Part shown: positions 9,548 through 18,450 of the stretch, one piece after another
How positions within the stretch are numbered: position 1 is the first letter of the stretch
How the letters are laid out: each line of letters starts with the position of its first letter
Origin: Pseudomonas allokribbensis
GTDB taxonomy: Bacteria > Pseudomonadota > Gammaproteobacteria > Pseudomonadales > Pseudomonadaceae
Reading direction: 5' to 3'
Assembly (NCBI RefSeq): GCF_014863605.1
Contig: NZ_CP062252.1
Span: 2,117,001-2,181,000 of the forward strand
DNA length: 64,000 nucleotides
The notes under the pieces: model-generated
What the model saw: the letters and a program-made list of their open reading frames with translations, nothing else
What the model was told of the DNA's origin: nothing
Database searches by the model: none
Position numbers and translations under genes: made by a program

Positions 9548-9603
9548 GGGGGGATTCCGCTTTAGGAGGCCGCTGGGGGCGATGATTCGAGAAAAACCGG
9601 GAG

Positions 9604-9627
9604 GGCGTCGACCCGATGGTCGACGCC
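9604..9627 (-). other. Hairpin between pvdO and pvdE
   Basis: A perfect 9-bp stem (GGCGTCGAC / GTCGACGCC) with a 6-nt loop. Read on the minus strand, a TTTTT run follows only after seven bases, so it could be a leaky terminator or an mRNA-end stabiliser that lowers pvdE expression relative to pvdMNO. Confidence 0.55.
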
Positions 9628-9635
9628 GGGGTGGA

Positions 9636-10544
9636 TCAGAGGTCGCGGGCTACACGAAAGCCCAGCCAGTCGCCCCGCACTTTGGGGTAGACCGCGTTGC
9701 GGTTGCCGGAGCGCGAGAACACCGGCGCTTCGCCCCAGTCATTGCCGCGGATGCGCTGGATGGTGCAGTCGCCGCTCCGCCACGCGCTGCCGTCACTTGG
9801 GGCACCGACGTAGTTTTCGTTGTAGCAGTCGGCCGTCCATTCGTAGACGTTGCCGTGCATGTCATAGACGCCGAAGGCGTTGGCCGGAAAGCTGCCGGCC
9901 GGTGCGGTGAAGTTGTAGCCATCGGCCGCGCCGTAGGTGTTGGCGTGTTTGGCGATGCTGTATTCCTTGCCCTCATCGAACGGGAACGGGAAGGGTCCGG
10001 TGCTGCCGGCACGCGCGGCGTATTCGCGCAGAGACTCACTGACCAGACGGTATTGTTTGCCGGTCTTTTTCGAGAGCCACGCCACGTACGCGTTGACCTC
10101 GGCGAAGTCCATGCACACGGCCGGATGCCTGTCGGTGTACTGCTTGCGCGGGTCGCTGCCCGCATAATCCGGAATCCCGGCCTTGCACGCGCGGCCCTCG
10201 CGATCATCACCGTCGGGCATCTGATAACCGGTGTCCTTGAGGTAGGCGTCCCACTGGCCCCGAAGGACCTGGAAGCGGCTGATGGCCAGCGGTTTGGCGA
10301 ACGTCACCGGGTGCATCGGGCCTTCGTCCGGTTCGCGGCCGACTTCGTCTTCCGGGGTGCCCATGGTGAACGTACCGGTGGGCAGCACGACCATTTCCGG
10401 GCAGTCCTTGCAGTCTTTGAACATCTTGCCCGGCTGCAGCGGTTCAGCCGCCTGCGCCAGCCCCGGCAACAGGCTGGCGAGCAGGGCGGCCAGGGTCAGC
10501 GCGGGGAGCGACTTGATGGAAAAACTACGTAGCTCACTGTTCAT
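9636..10544 (-). CDS. pvdO: PvdO, FGE/sulfatase-modifying-factor-type protein of pyoverdine maturation
   Basis: 302 residues from the second of two adjacent ATGs, which sits at proper distance from GAGAG; the first ATG would be too close. A Sec signal peptide ends near LAQAAEP. The rest is a formylglycine-generating-enzyme-like (SUMF1) fold: EMVVLPTGTFTMGTPEDE near the start, YDMHGNVYEWTADCY, and the closing LGFRVARDL. In P. fluorescens PvdO has been linked to the last oxidation step, dihydropyoverdine to pyoverdine, in the periplasm. It lies between pvdN (about 40 bases upstream) and pvdE. Confidence 0.94.
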   Translation of the reverse strand: MNSELRSFSIKSLPALTLAALLASLLPGLAQAAEPLQPGKMFKDCKDCPEMVVLPTGTFTMGTPEDEVGREPDEGPMHPVTFAKPLAISRFQVLRGQWDAYLKDTGYQMPDGDDREGRACKAGIPDYAGSDPRKQYTDRHPAVCMDFAEVNAYVAWLSKKTGKQYRLVSESLREYAARAGSTGPFPFPFDEGKEYSIAKHANTYGAADGYNFTAPAGSFPANAFGVYDMHGNVYEWTADCYNENYVGAPSDGSAWRSGDCTIQRIRGNDWGEAPVFSRSGNRNAVYPKVRGDWLGFRVARDL

Positions 10545-10583
10545 CATTTCTCTCGATAACAGGTTTAAAGGAGTTCGCGGTGC

Positions 10584-11879
10584 TCAGATCTGGCTGACGA
10601 GCACGGTCATGAAGCGGTCGATTTCTTGTTCGTTGTTCAGCAGGCCCGGCGCGCTGCGAATGACCGGGCCGACGTCGCGGTCGACGGCATCGGCGATCAC
10701 CTTGTTCTGCATCAGGTAGGCGGCGATCTTGTCGCAGTCCTTGCCCTTGACCCGGAAGAAGGTGAAGCCGGCGGACAGTTCGGGGCTCAGTGGCGTGACC
10801 AGTTCGATCTGCGGGTGTTCCTGCAGGCGTTTTTTCAGGTAGCTGTTCAAGGCGTGAATGCGCGCCTGGACCTCGGCCTTGCCCAATTGCAGGTGCAATT
10901 TGAACGCTTCGTTCAAGGCCCAGCGGTGCTCGAAGGCGTGGTAGCCGCCGGGGGTCATGGTGGTGGAAAACGCGGTGGCTTCGGAGAAGGTCGGAATGAT
11001 CGGCGTGACGTACCTGACCTGATCGAAACGGCTGCAGACGATGCCGGTCCCGCGCGGGCCGAACATCCATTTGTGCGTACCGGCGATAAAGAAGTCGCAG
11101 TTCATCGCCGGGAAACTCAGATCGTCGACGCCGAAGCCGTGCACGCCGTCCACCAGATAAATGATCCGGTTATCGTCCGAACGGCCCTTGTTGTGCTTGT
11201 CGACCAGTGCGCCGATTTCAGCGATCGGCAGTTTCACGCCGCTGCCCGAATGCACCCAGCACATGCCCAGCACGCGGGTTTCGGGGCGGATGTTGCTGTC
11301 GATGGCCGCGAGGATTTCGGCCTTGGTCGCCGTGTGCGGATCCTTGAACAGACGGATCTTGCGCACCTTGGTGCCTTCACGCTGCGTGCGCAGCGCGAGG
11401 ATGGTGTGGGTGGCGTAGTGTTCGTGCTGAGTGGTGAGGATTTCCTGATCGGTACGCACATGGGCGCCGCCGTAAATCATCGCCAGGCCCTCGGTGGTGC
11501 TGCCGGTCAGGGCGATCTGTCTGGCGTCGGCTTGCAGATAGCGTCCGGCCCAGACCCGCACCTCTTCTTCGCGCTGCTCGATCACGCCCAGGTCCCAGTC
11601 CATCGCCAGTCCCGGATTCTTGTCGAGGGCGGCGCGGTGCTGGGCGATGGCGTCACGCACCGGTTTGGGGTGCGAGGTGATCAGGAAGTTGGAGAAGTGC
11701 AGGCAGTCCGGGTCCTGCTCGAACAGCGTGCGCAACTGCGCCCATTTGTCCTGTGCCGGCGCTGCTGGCGCAACGTTTGCGGTGCTGGCGGGGCCGGCGC
11801 CCTGGACGATGCCCGAGGCCAGCGGCAGGCCGGCGGCGAGAATCCCCGCCTGCTTGAGAAACGTACGACGATCACTCAT
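10584..11879 (-). CDS. pvdN: PvdN, Tat-exported PLP enzyme modifying the pyoverdine side chain
   Basis: 431 residues. The N-terminus MSDRRTFLKQAGILAAGLPL is a twin-arginine signal, so the folded, cofactor-loaded enzyme goes to the periplasm. The body is an aminotransferase class V / cysteine-desulfurase fold with the PLP lysine in FFIAGTHKWMFGPRGTG. In P. fluorescens A506 PvdN converts the chromophore-bound glutamate into a succinamide side chain. Its ATG overlaps the pvdM stop (ATGA), showing translational coupling. No ptaA-like transaminase is seen nearby, so an alpha-ketoglutarate side chain is not predicted from this window. Confidence 0.95.
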   Translation of the reverse strand: MSDRRTFLKQAGILAAGLPLASGIVQGAGPASTANVAPAAPAQDKWAQLRTLFEQDPDCLHFSNFLITSHPKPVRDAIAQHRAALDKNPGLAMDWDLGVIEQREEEVRVWAGRYLQADARQIALTGSTTEGLAMIYGGAHVRTDQEILTTQHEHYATHTILALRTQREGTKVRKIRLFKDPHTATKAEILAAIDSNIRPETRVLGMCWVHSGSGVKLPIAEIGALVDKHNKGRSDDNRIIYLVDGVHGFGVDDLSFPAMNCDFFIAGTHKWMFGPRGTGIVCSRFDQVRYVTPIIPTFSEATAFSTTMTPGGYHAFEHRWALNEAFKLHLQLGKAEVQARIHALNSYLKKRLQEHPQIELVTPLSPELSAGFTFFRVKGKDCDKIAAYLMQNKVIADAVDRDVGPVIRSAPGLLNNEQEIDRFMTVLVSQI

Positions 11880-13246
11880 GGCTTGATCTTGTCCTGCTGT
11901 GAAATCAGCGCAGGTCGGGCGGCTTTCTGCACCTGATCCCAGACCCGCAGGAAGTTGCCCCCCCAGAGCTTGGCGATGTCGGCTTCGGAGTAGCCGCGCG
12001 AAATCAGTTCGGCGGTGACGTTGGGGATGTCGCCGACGTTCTCCCAGCCTTTGACGCCGCCGCCTTCGTTGAAGTCGGAGCTGATGCCGACATGGTCGAT
12101 GCCGATCTTGCGCACGGTGTAATCGATGGCGTCGCCGTAGTCCTTGAGCGTGGCTTTGGGTTCTTCATCGAGGATCGCGTAGAGGCGGCTGGCGTACTGG
12201 CCGAACTTGGCCTCGGGCCACGCGGCGATGATCGGGTCGCCCGGCATCAGCGCCATCGCGAGGTTGGGCAGTGGCGGCAGGTCAAAGCTCTTGCGCAGTT
12301 CGTTGAGTTTGTCCTGGGTGGTCTGGGTCAGCGGGCGCAGATACTGCGAGAAACCCACCACCTGCACCACGCCGCCGCTGTTCTTGATCAGTTGCAGTTC
12401 TTTGTCGCTGAGGTTGCGGGGGATGTCGACCATCGCCCGAGGCGCCGAGTGCGAGGCCACCATTGGTGTACGGCTCAGTTGTGCGACTTGCTCCAGGGCT
12501 TTGGTCGACATCTGCGACACGTCGATGATCACGCCCAGGTCATTGAGGCGCTTGACCGCTTGCTTGCCGATGTCGGAGAGGCCGTCGAGTGCATCCGGCG
12601 AATCATTGAAGAACGGCAGTGGTCGGGACGAGTCGGCCCAGTCGTTGTTGCCGATGTAGCTGAAGCCGAACATGCGCATGCCGCGCGCGGTCCACAGGTC
12701 CAGCAGGTTCAGGTCGTGGCCCAGCGGGTAGGCGTTGAGCATGCTGATGAAAATCGCGAACTTGCCTTCGCCGTGCAGGCGCCGGAAATCATCGGGCGTG
12801 TAGGCGATCCCGACCTGATTGGGGAAGTCGCGGACCATGCCGGAGATGATCTTGTAGCGGATCTCCTGCTGGTTGCGCGCCTCTTCAACGAAACCCGCCG
12901 TCGGCTTGTGCGGCGCATTGGCGCCGTTCCACAGCTCTGGCCAGCCGAAAATCGTCAGCGCCGCACCGGACAGTTGCCCGCGATTGGCCTTGATCAGGTC
13001 GAACTGCCCCGGGCCGTCCTTGTCGGCTTCATTGCCGTGGGTGCCGAAGTCCTGGAGGACGGTGATGTGGCTGTCGAACGACAGCAGGTGCTGGTGCATC
13101 TCGCGGGCCTGGTCCATCACCTTGGCCGGATAGCCGGGGTTGTCGTTGAGCCAGTAATCCCAGGCTGCGAAGCCTGCTGCGGCACTGATCGCCAGGGCCA
13201 GTGGCAGGCCAATGAAAAGAGCCTTTTTCGAACGTGGTTTTGTCAT
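11876..13246 (-). CDS. pvdM: PvdM, membrane-anchored renal-dipeptidase-like protein
   Basis: 456 residues from the ATG at 13246; an ATG two codons upstream is equally possible, and more distant starts would put 30 odd residues before the signal. The N-terminus (KPRSKKALFIGLPLALAISAAAGF) is a signal or anchor sequence. The body is peptidase family M19. Some metal ligands seem changed: the HxD motif reads HIT (FDSHITVL) and the DLSH histidine is Gln (DVSQMS), while SHS and SSDF are kept. It is the first gene of pvdMNO and has its own PvdS box. Reported work in P. fluorescens makes PvdM necessary for PvdP to oxidise ferribactin. A true dipeptidase activity is doubtful. Confidence 0.93.
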   Translation of the reverse strand: MTKPRSKKALFIGLPLALAISAAAGFAAWDYWLNDNPGYPAKVMDQAREMHQHLLSFDSHITVLQDFGTHGNEADKDGPGQFDLIKANRGQLSGAALTIFGWPELWNGANAPHKPTAGFVEEARNQQEIRYKIISGMVRDFPNQVGIAYTPDDFRRLHGEGKFAIFISMLNAYPLGHDLNLLDLWTARGMRMFGFSYIGNNDWADSSRPLPFFNDSPDALDGLSDIGKQAVKRLNDLGVIIDVSQMSTKALEQVAQLSRTPMVASHSAPRAMVDIPRNLSDKELQLIKNSGGVVQVVGFSQYLRPLTQTTQDKLNELRKSFDLPPLPNLAMALMPGDPIIAAWPEAKFGQYASRLYAILDEEPKATLKDYGDAIDYTVRKIGIDHVGISSDFNEGGGVKGWENVGDIPNVTAELISRGYSEADIAKLWGGNFLRVWDQVQKAARPALISQQDKIKP

Positions 13247-13308
13247 TGCCATCTCAGTCAGGTTCGCCGTCGAGGTGCTGGCGCAGGGGCCATTGCTATC
13301 TGGAAAGA

Positions 13309-13332
13309 ACGAGTGATTGGCAACGAAATTTA
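13309..13332 (-). promoter_or_regulatory. PvdS iron-starvation box for pvdMNO
   Basis: Read on the minus strand the sequence is TAAAT, 16 bases, CGT: an exact match to the consensus used by sigma factor PvdS. It lies about 60 bases before the pvdM start. Confidence 0.9.
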
Positions 13333-13361
13333 GTCGCATCGCCCCGTGGCGAGGACGCCCT

Positions 13362-13385
13362 TAAATTTGTCGGGGCAGCGTACGT
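13362..13385 (+). promoter_or_regulatory. PvdS iron-starvation box for pvdP
   Basis: TAAAT at 13362, exactly 16 bases, then CGT at 13383, about 45 bases before the chosen pvdP start. It is back to back with the pvdM box. Confidence 0.9.
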
Positions 13386-13430
13386 TCTAGCTTGGATAAG
13401 GCCTGCTTCATGGCTGACACAGGTAGGGCA

Positions 13431-15041
13431 ATGAAGATTTCTCGACGATGGTTCATGGCAGGCCTGGCGCTGACCGGCGCTGCGGTGCCTGCGGCTTATT
13501 TTGGTCATCGTGAATGGACCAGACCGGACCCCACGATCACCCCCGGCGAGGCGTCGTTCGACGTGGCCGACATGGCCGGTCAGCGTCTGGCGAACAAATT
13601 GCGCGGGGTCTGGGACATCCGTTTCGAGGGCCGCGACGCCGGCGTCGAAGGGCTGCCGGCAAGCGGTCTGCAAGTGTTCCTCGACATCGGCCAGAAGGGG
13701 CGCGGTGTCTGCGGTTTTCTGGATACGCCCGAGCGTCTGCGCTCTGGCGAAACACCGCGTTACCGAATAATCGGAGATCTGGCCGAGGGCGACGCGGCGA
13801 AGCTGAGCTGGCGGCTGATCAGTGCCAACGGTCATATCGACTACGAACTGCAAATGATCCTCGACGAAGTCTGGGCCGATTTCGGCAACGCCGGCAGCGG
13901 CAGCCTCAGCGGTCGGGTGTCGCGTCTGGATCGGCCGTTGGCGCTGCCGATGCAGGACAACCGCTTCATTGCTGTCAAACATCTGTTCCCCGAAGCCCGG
14001 CAGCGCACGCCGCTGAATCCGACGCTGCTGGCGTGGCTGATCTCTCCCGAGCATCGGTTGTTTCACCAGGTCTGGCATGCGACGCGGGACAAGTGGCACA
14101 CCCTGGCCGAAGACAAGCGCAACGCGTTGCGCGGTCTCGGCTGGCAGCCCGGCCCGCGCGACAACGAGCGCGATGCCCGTGGCGACCGCAAGGATCGCAA
14201 CGGTTCGGGCGTCGACTTTTTCTTCATGCACCGGCACATGCTGGGCACAGCGCGTTCGATGCAGGATCTGCCGTCGTGGGAGTATTTCCCGCTGCCGCAG
14301 CCCGAACTGATCCGCGACCGCATCGGTTTCGCCCGCTACTTCGACAACCACGACGGCACGGCACTGCCGCCGACGTGGCTGGCCGATGGCGACAATGAGT
14401 ACAGCCAATGGGTCAGCGACCTGAAAACCGCCGAGACCTATGAAAGCAACTTTCAGGTCTGGGAGTCGCAGTACCGCGATCCGGCCTATCTGGCCAAGCT
14501 CACGTTGGGCCAGTTCGGTTCAGAAGTGGAGCTGGGGCTGCACGACTGGCTGCACATGCGCTGGGCCTCGGTGCCGCGCGATCCGTCCAACGGTCAGCCG
14601 GTGCCGTTTGCCCGGGATCCGGCGGATTTCGCCGCACGCTGGTTTGCGGCGGAAAACGACTTCCTCGGCGATCCGTTTTCATCCCATGTCAACCCGGTGT
14701 TCTGGCATTTCCACGGCTGGATCGATGACCGCATCGAGGACTGGTTCCGCGCTCACGAGCGTTTCCATCCGGGCGAAGTCACCCGGCAAGTGGTCAACGG
14801 TGTGCAGTGGTTTGCGCCGGGGCGCTGGAACGAGGTCGCGGATCCGTGGCTGGGGCCGACCACCCACGGTTGCAGCACCACGCCGGGTTTGCAGGTGGGC
14901 AAGTCAGTGGAGATGGACCCCGAGACCATGAAGCTGGCGCTGCGCATCACCTTCATCGGCGACGAGAAGAAACTCGCCGCGCTGTTCCGCCGCGTGCCGC
15001 AACGGCCGTGGTATGCGCGTCATTTGAAAGCCAAGGTTTGA
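13431..15041 (+). CDS. pvdP: PvdP, periplasmic tyrosinase forming the pyoverdine chromophore
   Basis: 536 residues from the ATG at 13431, chosen because it gives a clean twin-arginine signal (MKISRRWFMAGLALTG) and follows GGTAGGG. Likely copper-binding histidines are in HRLFHQVWHATRDKWH, DFFFMHRHMLG and VFWHFHGWIDDRIEDW, as in the binuclear tyrosinases. PvdP oxidises the D-Tyr/Dab unit of ferribactin in two steps to dihydropyoverdine. It diverges from pvdMNO; both have exact PvdS boxes in the 180-base spacer, so both should be induced together by iron starvation. Length matches PvdP (about 544 aa). Confidence 0.95.
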   Translation: MKISRRWFMAGLALTGAAVPAAYFGHREWTRPDPTITPGEASFDVADMAGQRLANKLRGVWDIRFEGRDAGVEGLPASGLQVFLDIGQKGRGVCGFLDTPERLRSGETPRYRIIGDLAEGDAAKLSWRLISANGHIDYELQMILDEVWADFGNAGSGSLSGRVSRLDRPLALPMQDNRFIAVKHLFPEARQRTPLNPTLLAWLISPEHRLFHQVWHATRDKWHTLAEDKRNALRGLGWQPGPRDNERDARGDRKDRNGSGVDFFFMHRHMLGTARSMQDLPSWEYFPLPQPELIRDRIGFARYFDNHDGTALPPTWLADGDNEYSQWVSDLKTAETYESNFQVWESQYRDPAYLAKLTLGQFGSEVELGLHDWLHMRWASVPRDPSNGQPVPFARDPADFAARWFAAENDFLGDPFSSHVNPVFWHFHGWIDDRIEDWFRAHERFHPGEVTRQVVNGVQWFAPGRWNEVADPWLGPTTHGCSTTPGLQVGKSVEMDPETMKLALRITFIGDEKKLAALFRRVPQRPWYARHLKAKV

Positions 15042-15043
15042 AG

Positions 15044-15075
15044 CAAAAGATCGCAGCTTGCGATCTTTTGTTTTT
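15044..15075. terminator. Shared terminator of pvdP and opmQ
   Basis: A perfect 12-bp stem (CAAAAGATCGCA / TGCGATCTTTTG) with a 3-nt loop and a following T run lies between the convergent stops. On the minus strand it begins right after the opmQ stop codon. Confidence 0.85.
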
Positions 15076-16469
15076 CAGCGCGTCTCCCAACCCCCACCCA
15101 ACGCTTTGTACAACGCAATGCTCGCCTGCATCCGCGCCAGTCGCAGTTGCACGTTGAGATCCTGCGCGGCGTACAGCGTGCGCTGGGTTTCCAGCACGGT
15201 CAGCAGGTCTTCGGCGCCGGCCTGGTAGCGGCTTTGGGAAAGGTTGAACGCAGTCTGTGCCTGGTTCAGTTCTTCGGTCTGCCATTGCCGCTGCTGATCC
15301 AGACCCTGAATGCTGTTCAGGGCTTTTTCCACGTCGGCAAAGCCATTGATGATCGCGCCGCGATAGGTTTCCAGCAGTTCTTCCTGGCGGGCGGTTGCCT
15401 TGTCGCGTTCTGCGGACAGACGACCGTTATTGAAGATCGGCGCGATCAACCCGGCGGTGAAGTTGTAGAACGGGCTGCGCATTACATCGTCGAAGCGGTT
15501 GGCGCCGGAACCCAGCTGCGCGCTCAGGGTGATCTTGGGCAGCATGGCGGCGCGGGCGACTTTGACGTCCGCCTGGGCGGCTGCCAGTTGCGCTTCGGCG
15601 CGGGCGATGTCCGGGCGGCGGGTCAGCAGGTCGCTGGGCAATCCGGCAGCGATTTGTGGCCATTGCAGTTGATCGAACGATTCGAGGCTCGGTGGCAATT
15701 CCTGCACCGGTCGCCCGAGCAGTGCCGCGAGACCGATTCGCGCGTCCTCGGCCTGTTGCTGCACCGTGGGCAGTTGTCGCTGTTGCGCGGCCACCAGACT
15801 TTTCTGCTGGGCCAGTTCCAGCGCGGTGGCAGAGCCGGCATTGAAACGGGTCTGCACCAGTTGCAGAACACTCTGCGCGTTGGCCAGGTTCAGTGCGGCA
15901 ATGCGACTTTGTTCCTGCAATGACAGCGCCTGGGTGTAACGGTTGGCGACGTCGCTGAGCAGGGTCAGTTCCACGGTGGCCTGATCGAACTCACTGGCGC
16001 GCAAGCCCTGGCGGGCGCTTTCGCGGGTGGCGGCCTGACCGCCCCAGAAGTCGATTTCATAACTGGCGCTGAGGTTGGCGTCGAAGTAGTCCACAGCCTT
16101 GTTGCTGCTGTCGGCATCCAGTTGGCTGTAGCCGTTGCCGCGCAGCAGTTTCTGGCGGTTGGCATTCAGGCCTGCGGTTATTTCCGGCAATTGCGAACCG
16201 CCGGCGATCACCGTGCTGGCGCGGGCCTGACGCACGCGGGCAATGGCGGCGGCCAGGTCGTGGCTGCCGCTTTGCGCCTGTCCGATCAACTGGTTCAGGT
16301 GCGGGCTGGCGAAATGCGTCCACCATTGCTGGTTGGTCTGCGCCACCGATTGCCCGGTCGGCGACTGCCACGCGGCGGGCGCGGTCACGCCGCTCTCCGG
16401 GCGGGGTGCGGGGCTGCCGCAGGCGCTCAGCATCAGGCAAAGGGTCAACAGGCTCAGTTGCGGTTTCAT
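15075..16469 (-). CDS. opmQ: OpmQ, outer-membrane channel of the PvdRT-OpmQ pump
   Basis: 464 residues. The short signal with lipobox LSAC (MKPQLSLLTLCLMLSAC) predicts an outer-membrane lipoprotein of the TolC/OprM (NodT) family. Two outer-membrane-efflux repeats fill the rest, with long helices. The ATG at 16469 gives a normal lipoprotein signal; a GTG 15 bases upstream would overlap pvdT and is the alternative. Together with PvdR and PvdT it forms the tripartite pump that exports new and recycled pyoverdine in P. aeruginosa and P. putida. Last gene of pvdR-pvdT-opmQ. Confidence 0.94.
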   Translation of the reverse strand: MKPQLSLLTLCLMLSACGSPAPRPESGVTAPAAWQSPTGQSVAQTNQQWWTHFASPHLNQLIGQAQSGSHDLAAAIARVRQARASTVIAGGSQLPEITAGLNANRQKLLRGNGYSQLDADSSNKAVDYFDANLSASYEIDFWGGQAATRESARQGLRASEFDQATVELTLLSDVANRYTQALSLQEQSRIAALNLANAQSVLQLVQTRFNAGSATALELAQQKSLVAAQQRQLPTVQQQAEDARIGLAALLGRPVQELPPSLESFDQLQWPQIAAGLPSDLLTRRPDIARAEAQLAAAQADVKVARAAMLPKITLSAQLGSGANRFDDVMRSPFYNFTAGLIAPIFNNGRLSAERDKATARQEELLETYRGAIINGFADVEKALNSIQGLDQQRQWQTEELNQAQTAFNLSQSRYQAGAEDLLTVLETQRTLYAAQDLNVQLRLARMQASIALYKALGGGWETR

Positions 16470-16476
16470 AGATCGA

Positions 16477-18450
16477 TCATTCACTGGTGAGGGCCGTGAC
16501 CGGGTCGAGCCGGGCAGCTTTGCGGGCGGGCATGAAGCCGAAAACGACCCCGGTGATCAGTGCGCAGGCGAAGGCGCCGGCGATGGCCACCAGGGAAAAT
16601 GCGACGGCGACTTCGCTGAGTATCAACACGCCGCCCACGAGCAGCGCCAGGCCAATACCGGCAATGCCGCCGACCACCGAGAGCATCACCGCTTCGGTCA
16701 GGAACTGACGCAGGATGTCGCGCTGACGGGCACCGGTGGCCATACGGATACCGATTTCGCGAGTACGTTCGCGCACGGTCATGAGCATGATGTTCATCAC
16801 CCCGATGCCGCCGACCAGCAGCGAAATCGCGGCAATCGAACCGAGCATCAGTGACAGGGTGTTTTGCGTGCGCGCTTCGGCCTGAATCATCGCGGCATTG
16901 TTGGTCAGCTCGAAATCCTTCTTGCCGTTGTGCAACTGCAACATCAATTGCTCGATGGCCATTTCGGTTTCATGGACCTTGCGCGCATCGGCGGCAGCGA
17001 TCACCACGTACTCCGGGTTGTGCGTGCCGAACAGTCGAACGCTGGCCGCGGAGTAGGGGATGGCGATGCGATTGTCGCTGTCCTGGTCACCGGAGCTGGC
17101 GCCCTTGCCGGCCAGTACGCCGACCACCTGGAACGGCACGTTCTCGATCAGGATGTATTGGCCGATGGGATTGCTCACGTTCTTGAGCAACTTGTCGCGG
17201 ACTTTCTTGCCGATCACCGCGACGGCCGCACCGTTGCGCTCATCGGCCTCGGTGAAGTAGCTGCCTTCGACCACTGGCCAGTTGAAGATGTCCGGGAAAT
17301 TGGTGTCGTTGCCGCCGATGTAACTCATGTGATCGAGATTGCCGAAGCGCACCCCGGCTTCGGCACCGTTGACCGGCATGATGCGAGTGATCTGCGGCAG
17401 GCTGGCCAGTGCGGCGACTTCATCCAGGGTGACGATGCCCGGCGGCGTGCGCGGGTTCGGCGCGGCGCCGCTGAGGTAAATGATGTTGGAACCGAAGGCA
17501 CCCATCTGCGCCATGACCTGGCGTTTGCTGCCTTCACCGACGGCGAGCATGACCACCACCGACGCCACGCCGATGATGATGCCCAGCAGCGTCAGCGCGG
17601 TCCGGAAGCGGTTGATCCACATGACGCGCCACGCCGCTTGCACTGCATCGACCAGTTCGCCTTTCCAGGCGCCGCTCGCTTCGCTGCCCTCGCTCAGGCG
17701 CTTGCGCAGATCCACGGCCTGCAAGGCGCCGGGGTTGGCGCTGGCCTGCACGGTGGGGTCTTCCGTGGCGCTGTCGCGAATGATCAGGCCGTCGCTGATT
17801 TCAATGATGCGCTTGGCCCGGGCTGCCACTTCACGGTCGTGGGTGATGAGGATGACCACATGACCCTGGCTCGCCAGCTCGTCGAGCAGCGCCATGACTT
17901 CCTTGCCGCTGTGGCTGTCGAGGGCGCCGGTCGGTTCGTCCGCAAGGATGATGTGACCGCCGTTCATCAAGGCGCGGGCGATCGACACCCGTTGTTGCTG
18001 ACCACCGGACAGTTGATGGGGACGGTTGCCGGTGCGCGAGGCCAGACCGAGGCGCTCGAGCAGGGCGGCGGCCCGTGCATGGCGCTCGGCGGCGGGAATG
18101 CCGGCATAGATGGCCGGCATCTCGACGTTTTCCTGGGCGGAGCCGGACGGAATCAGGTGGTATCCCTGAAACACAAAACCGAAGGCTTCGCGACGCAGCC
18201 AGGCCAGTTCATCGGTGTCCAGGCCGGCGACGTTTTCCCCGGCAAAGCGGTATTCGCCGGACGTGGGCCGGTCGAGGCAGCCGAGGATGTTCATCAGCGT
18301 CGATTTGCCGGAGCCGGACGCGCCGACGATCGCCACGAACTCGCCGGCATGGATCGACAGGTCGATGCCGCGCAGCACGTGAACTTCGGGTGCGTCACCG
18401 CCGCCGTAGGATTTGCGGATGTCCTGCAGGTCGATCAGGGGCGTTTGCAT
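16477..18450 (-). CDS. pvdT: PvdT, MacB-type ABC transporter of the pyoverdine pump
   Basis: 657 residues. An N-terminal ATPase domain (Walker [13 protein letters not shown], signature [15 protein letters not shown], Walker [13 protein letters not shown]) is followed by one membrane helix near 275-300. A large periplasmic domain comes next, then three C-terminal helices of the FtsX type; this is the MacB plan. It starts directly after the PvdR stop, with its Shine-Dalgarno (GGAGG) inside the last codons of pvdR, so translation is coupled. It powers secretion of recycled and new pyoverdine with PvdR and OpmQ. Confidence 0.95.
   Translation of the reverse strand: MQTPLIDLQDIRKSYGGGDAPEVHVLRGIDLSIHAGEFVAIVGASGSGKSTLMNILGCLDRPTSGEYRFAGENVAGLDTDELAWLRREAFGFVFQGYHLIPSGSAQENVEMPAIYAGIPAAERHARAAALLERLGLASRTGNRPHQLSGGQQQRVSIARALMNGGHIILADEPTGALDSHSGKEVMALLDELASQGHVVILITHDREVAARAKRIIEISDGLIIRDSATEDPTVQASANPGALQAVDLRKRLSEGSEASGAWKGELVDAVQAAWRVMWINRFRTALTLLGIIIGVASVVVMLAVGEGSKRQVMAQMGAFGSNIIYLSGAAPNPRTPPGIVTLDEVAALASLPQITRIMPVNGAEAGVRFGNLDHMSYIGGNDTNFPDIFNWPVVEGSYFTEADERNGAAVAVIGKKVRDKLLKNVSNPIGQYILIENVPFQVVGVLAGKGASSGDQDSDNRIAIPYSAASVRLFGTHNPEYVVIAAADARKVHETEMAIEQLMLQLHNGKKDFELTNNAAMIQAEARTQNTLSLMLGSIAAISLLVGGIGVMNIMLMTVRERTREIGIRMATGARQRDILRQFLTEAVMLSVVGGIAGIGLALLVGGVLILSEVAVAFSLVAIAGAFACALITGVVFGFMPARKAARLDPVTALTSE

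Noticed and set aside
7700..9565. Open frame of about 620 codons opposite pvdE
   Set aside because: Shadow of pvdE, no recognisable domains.
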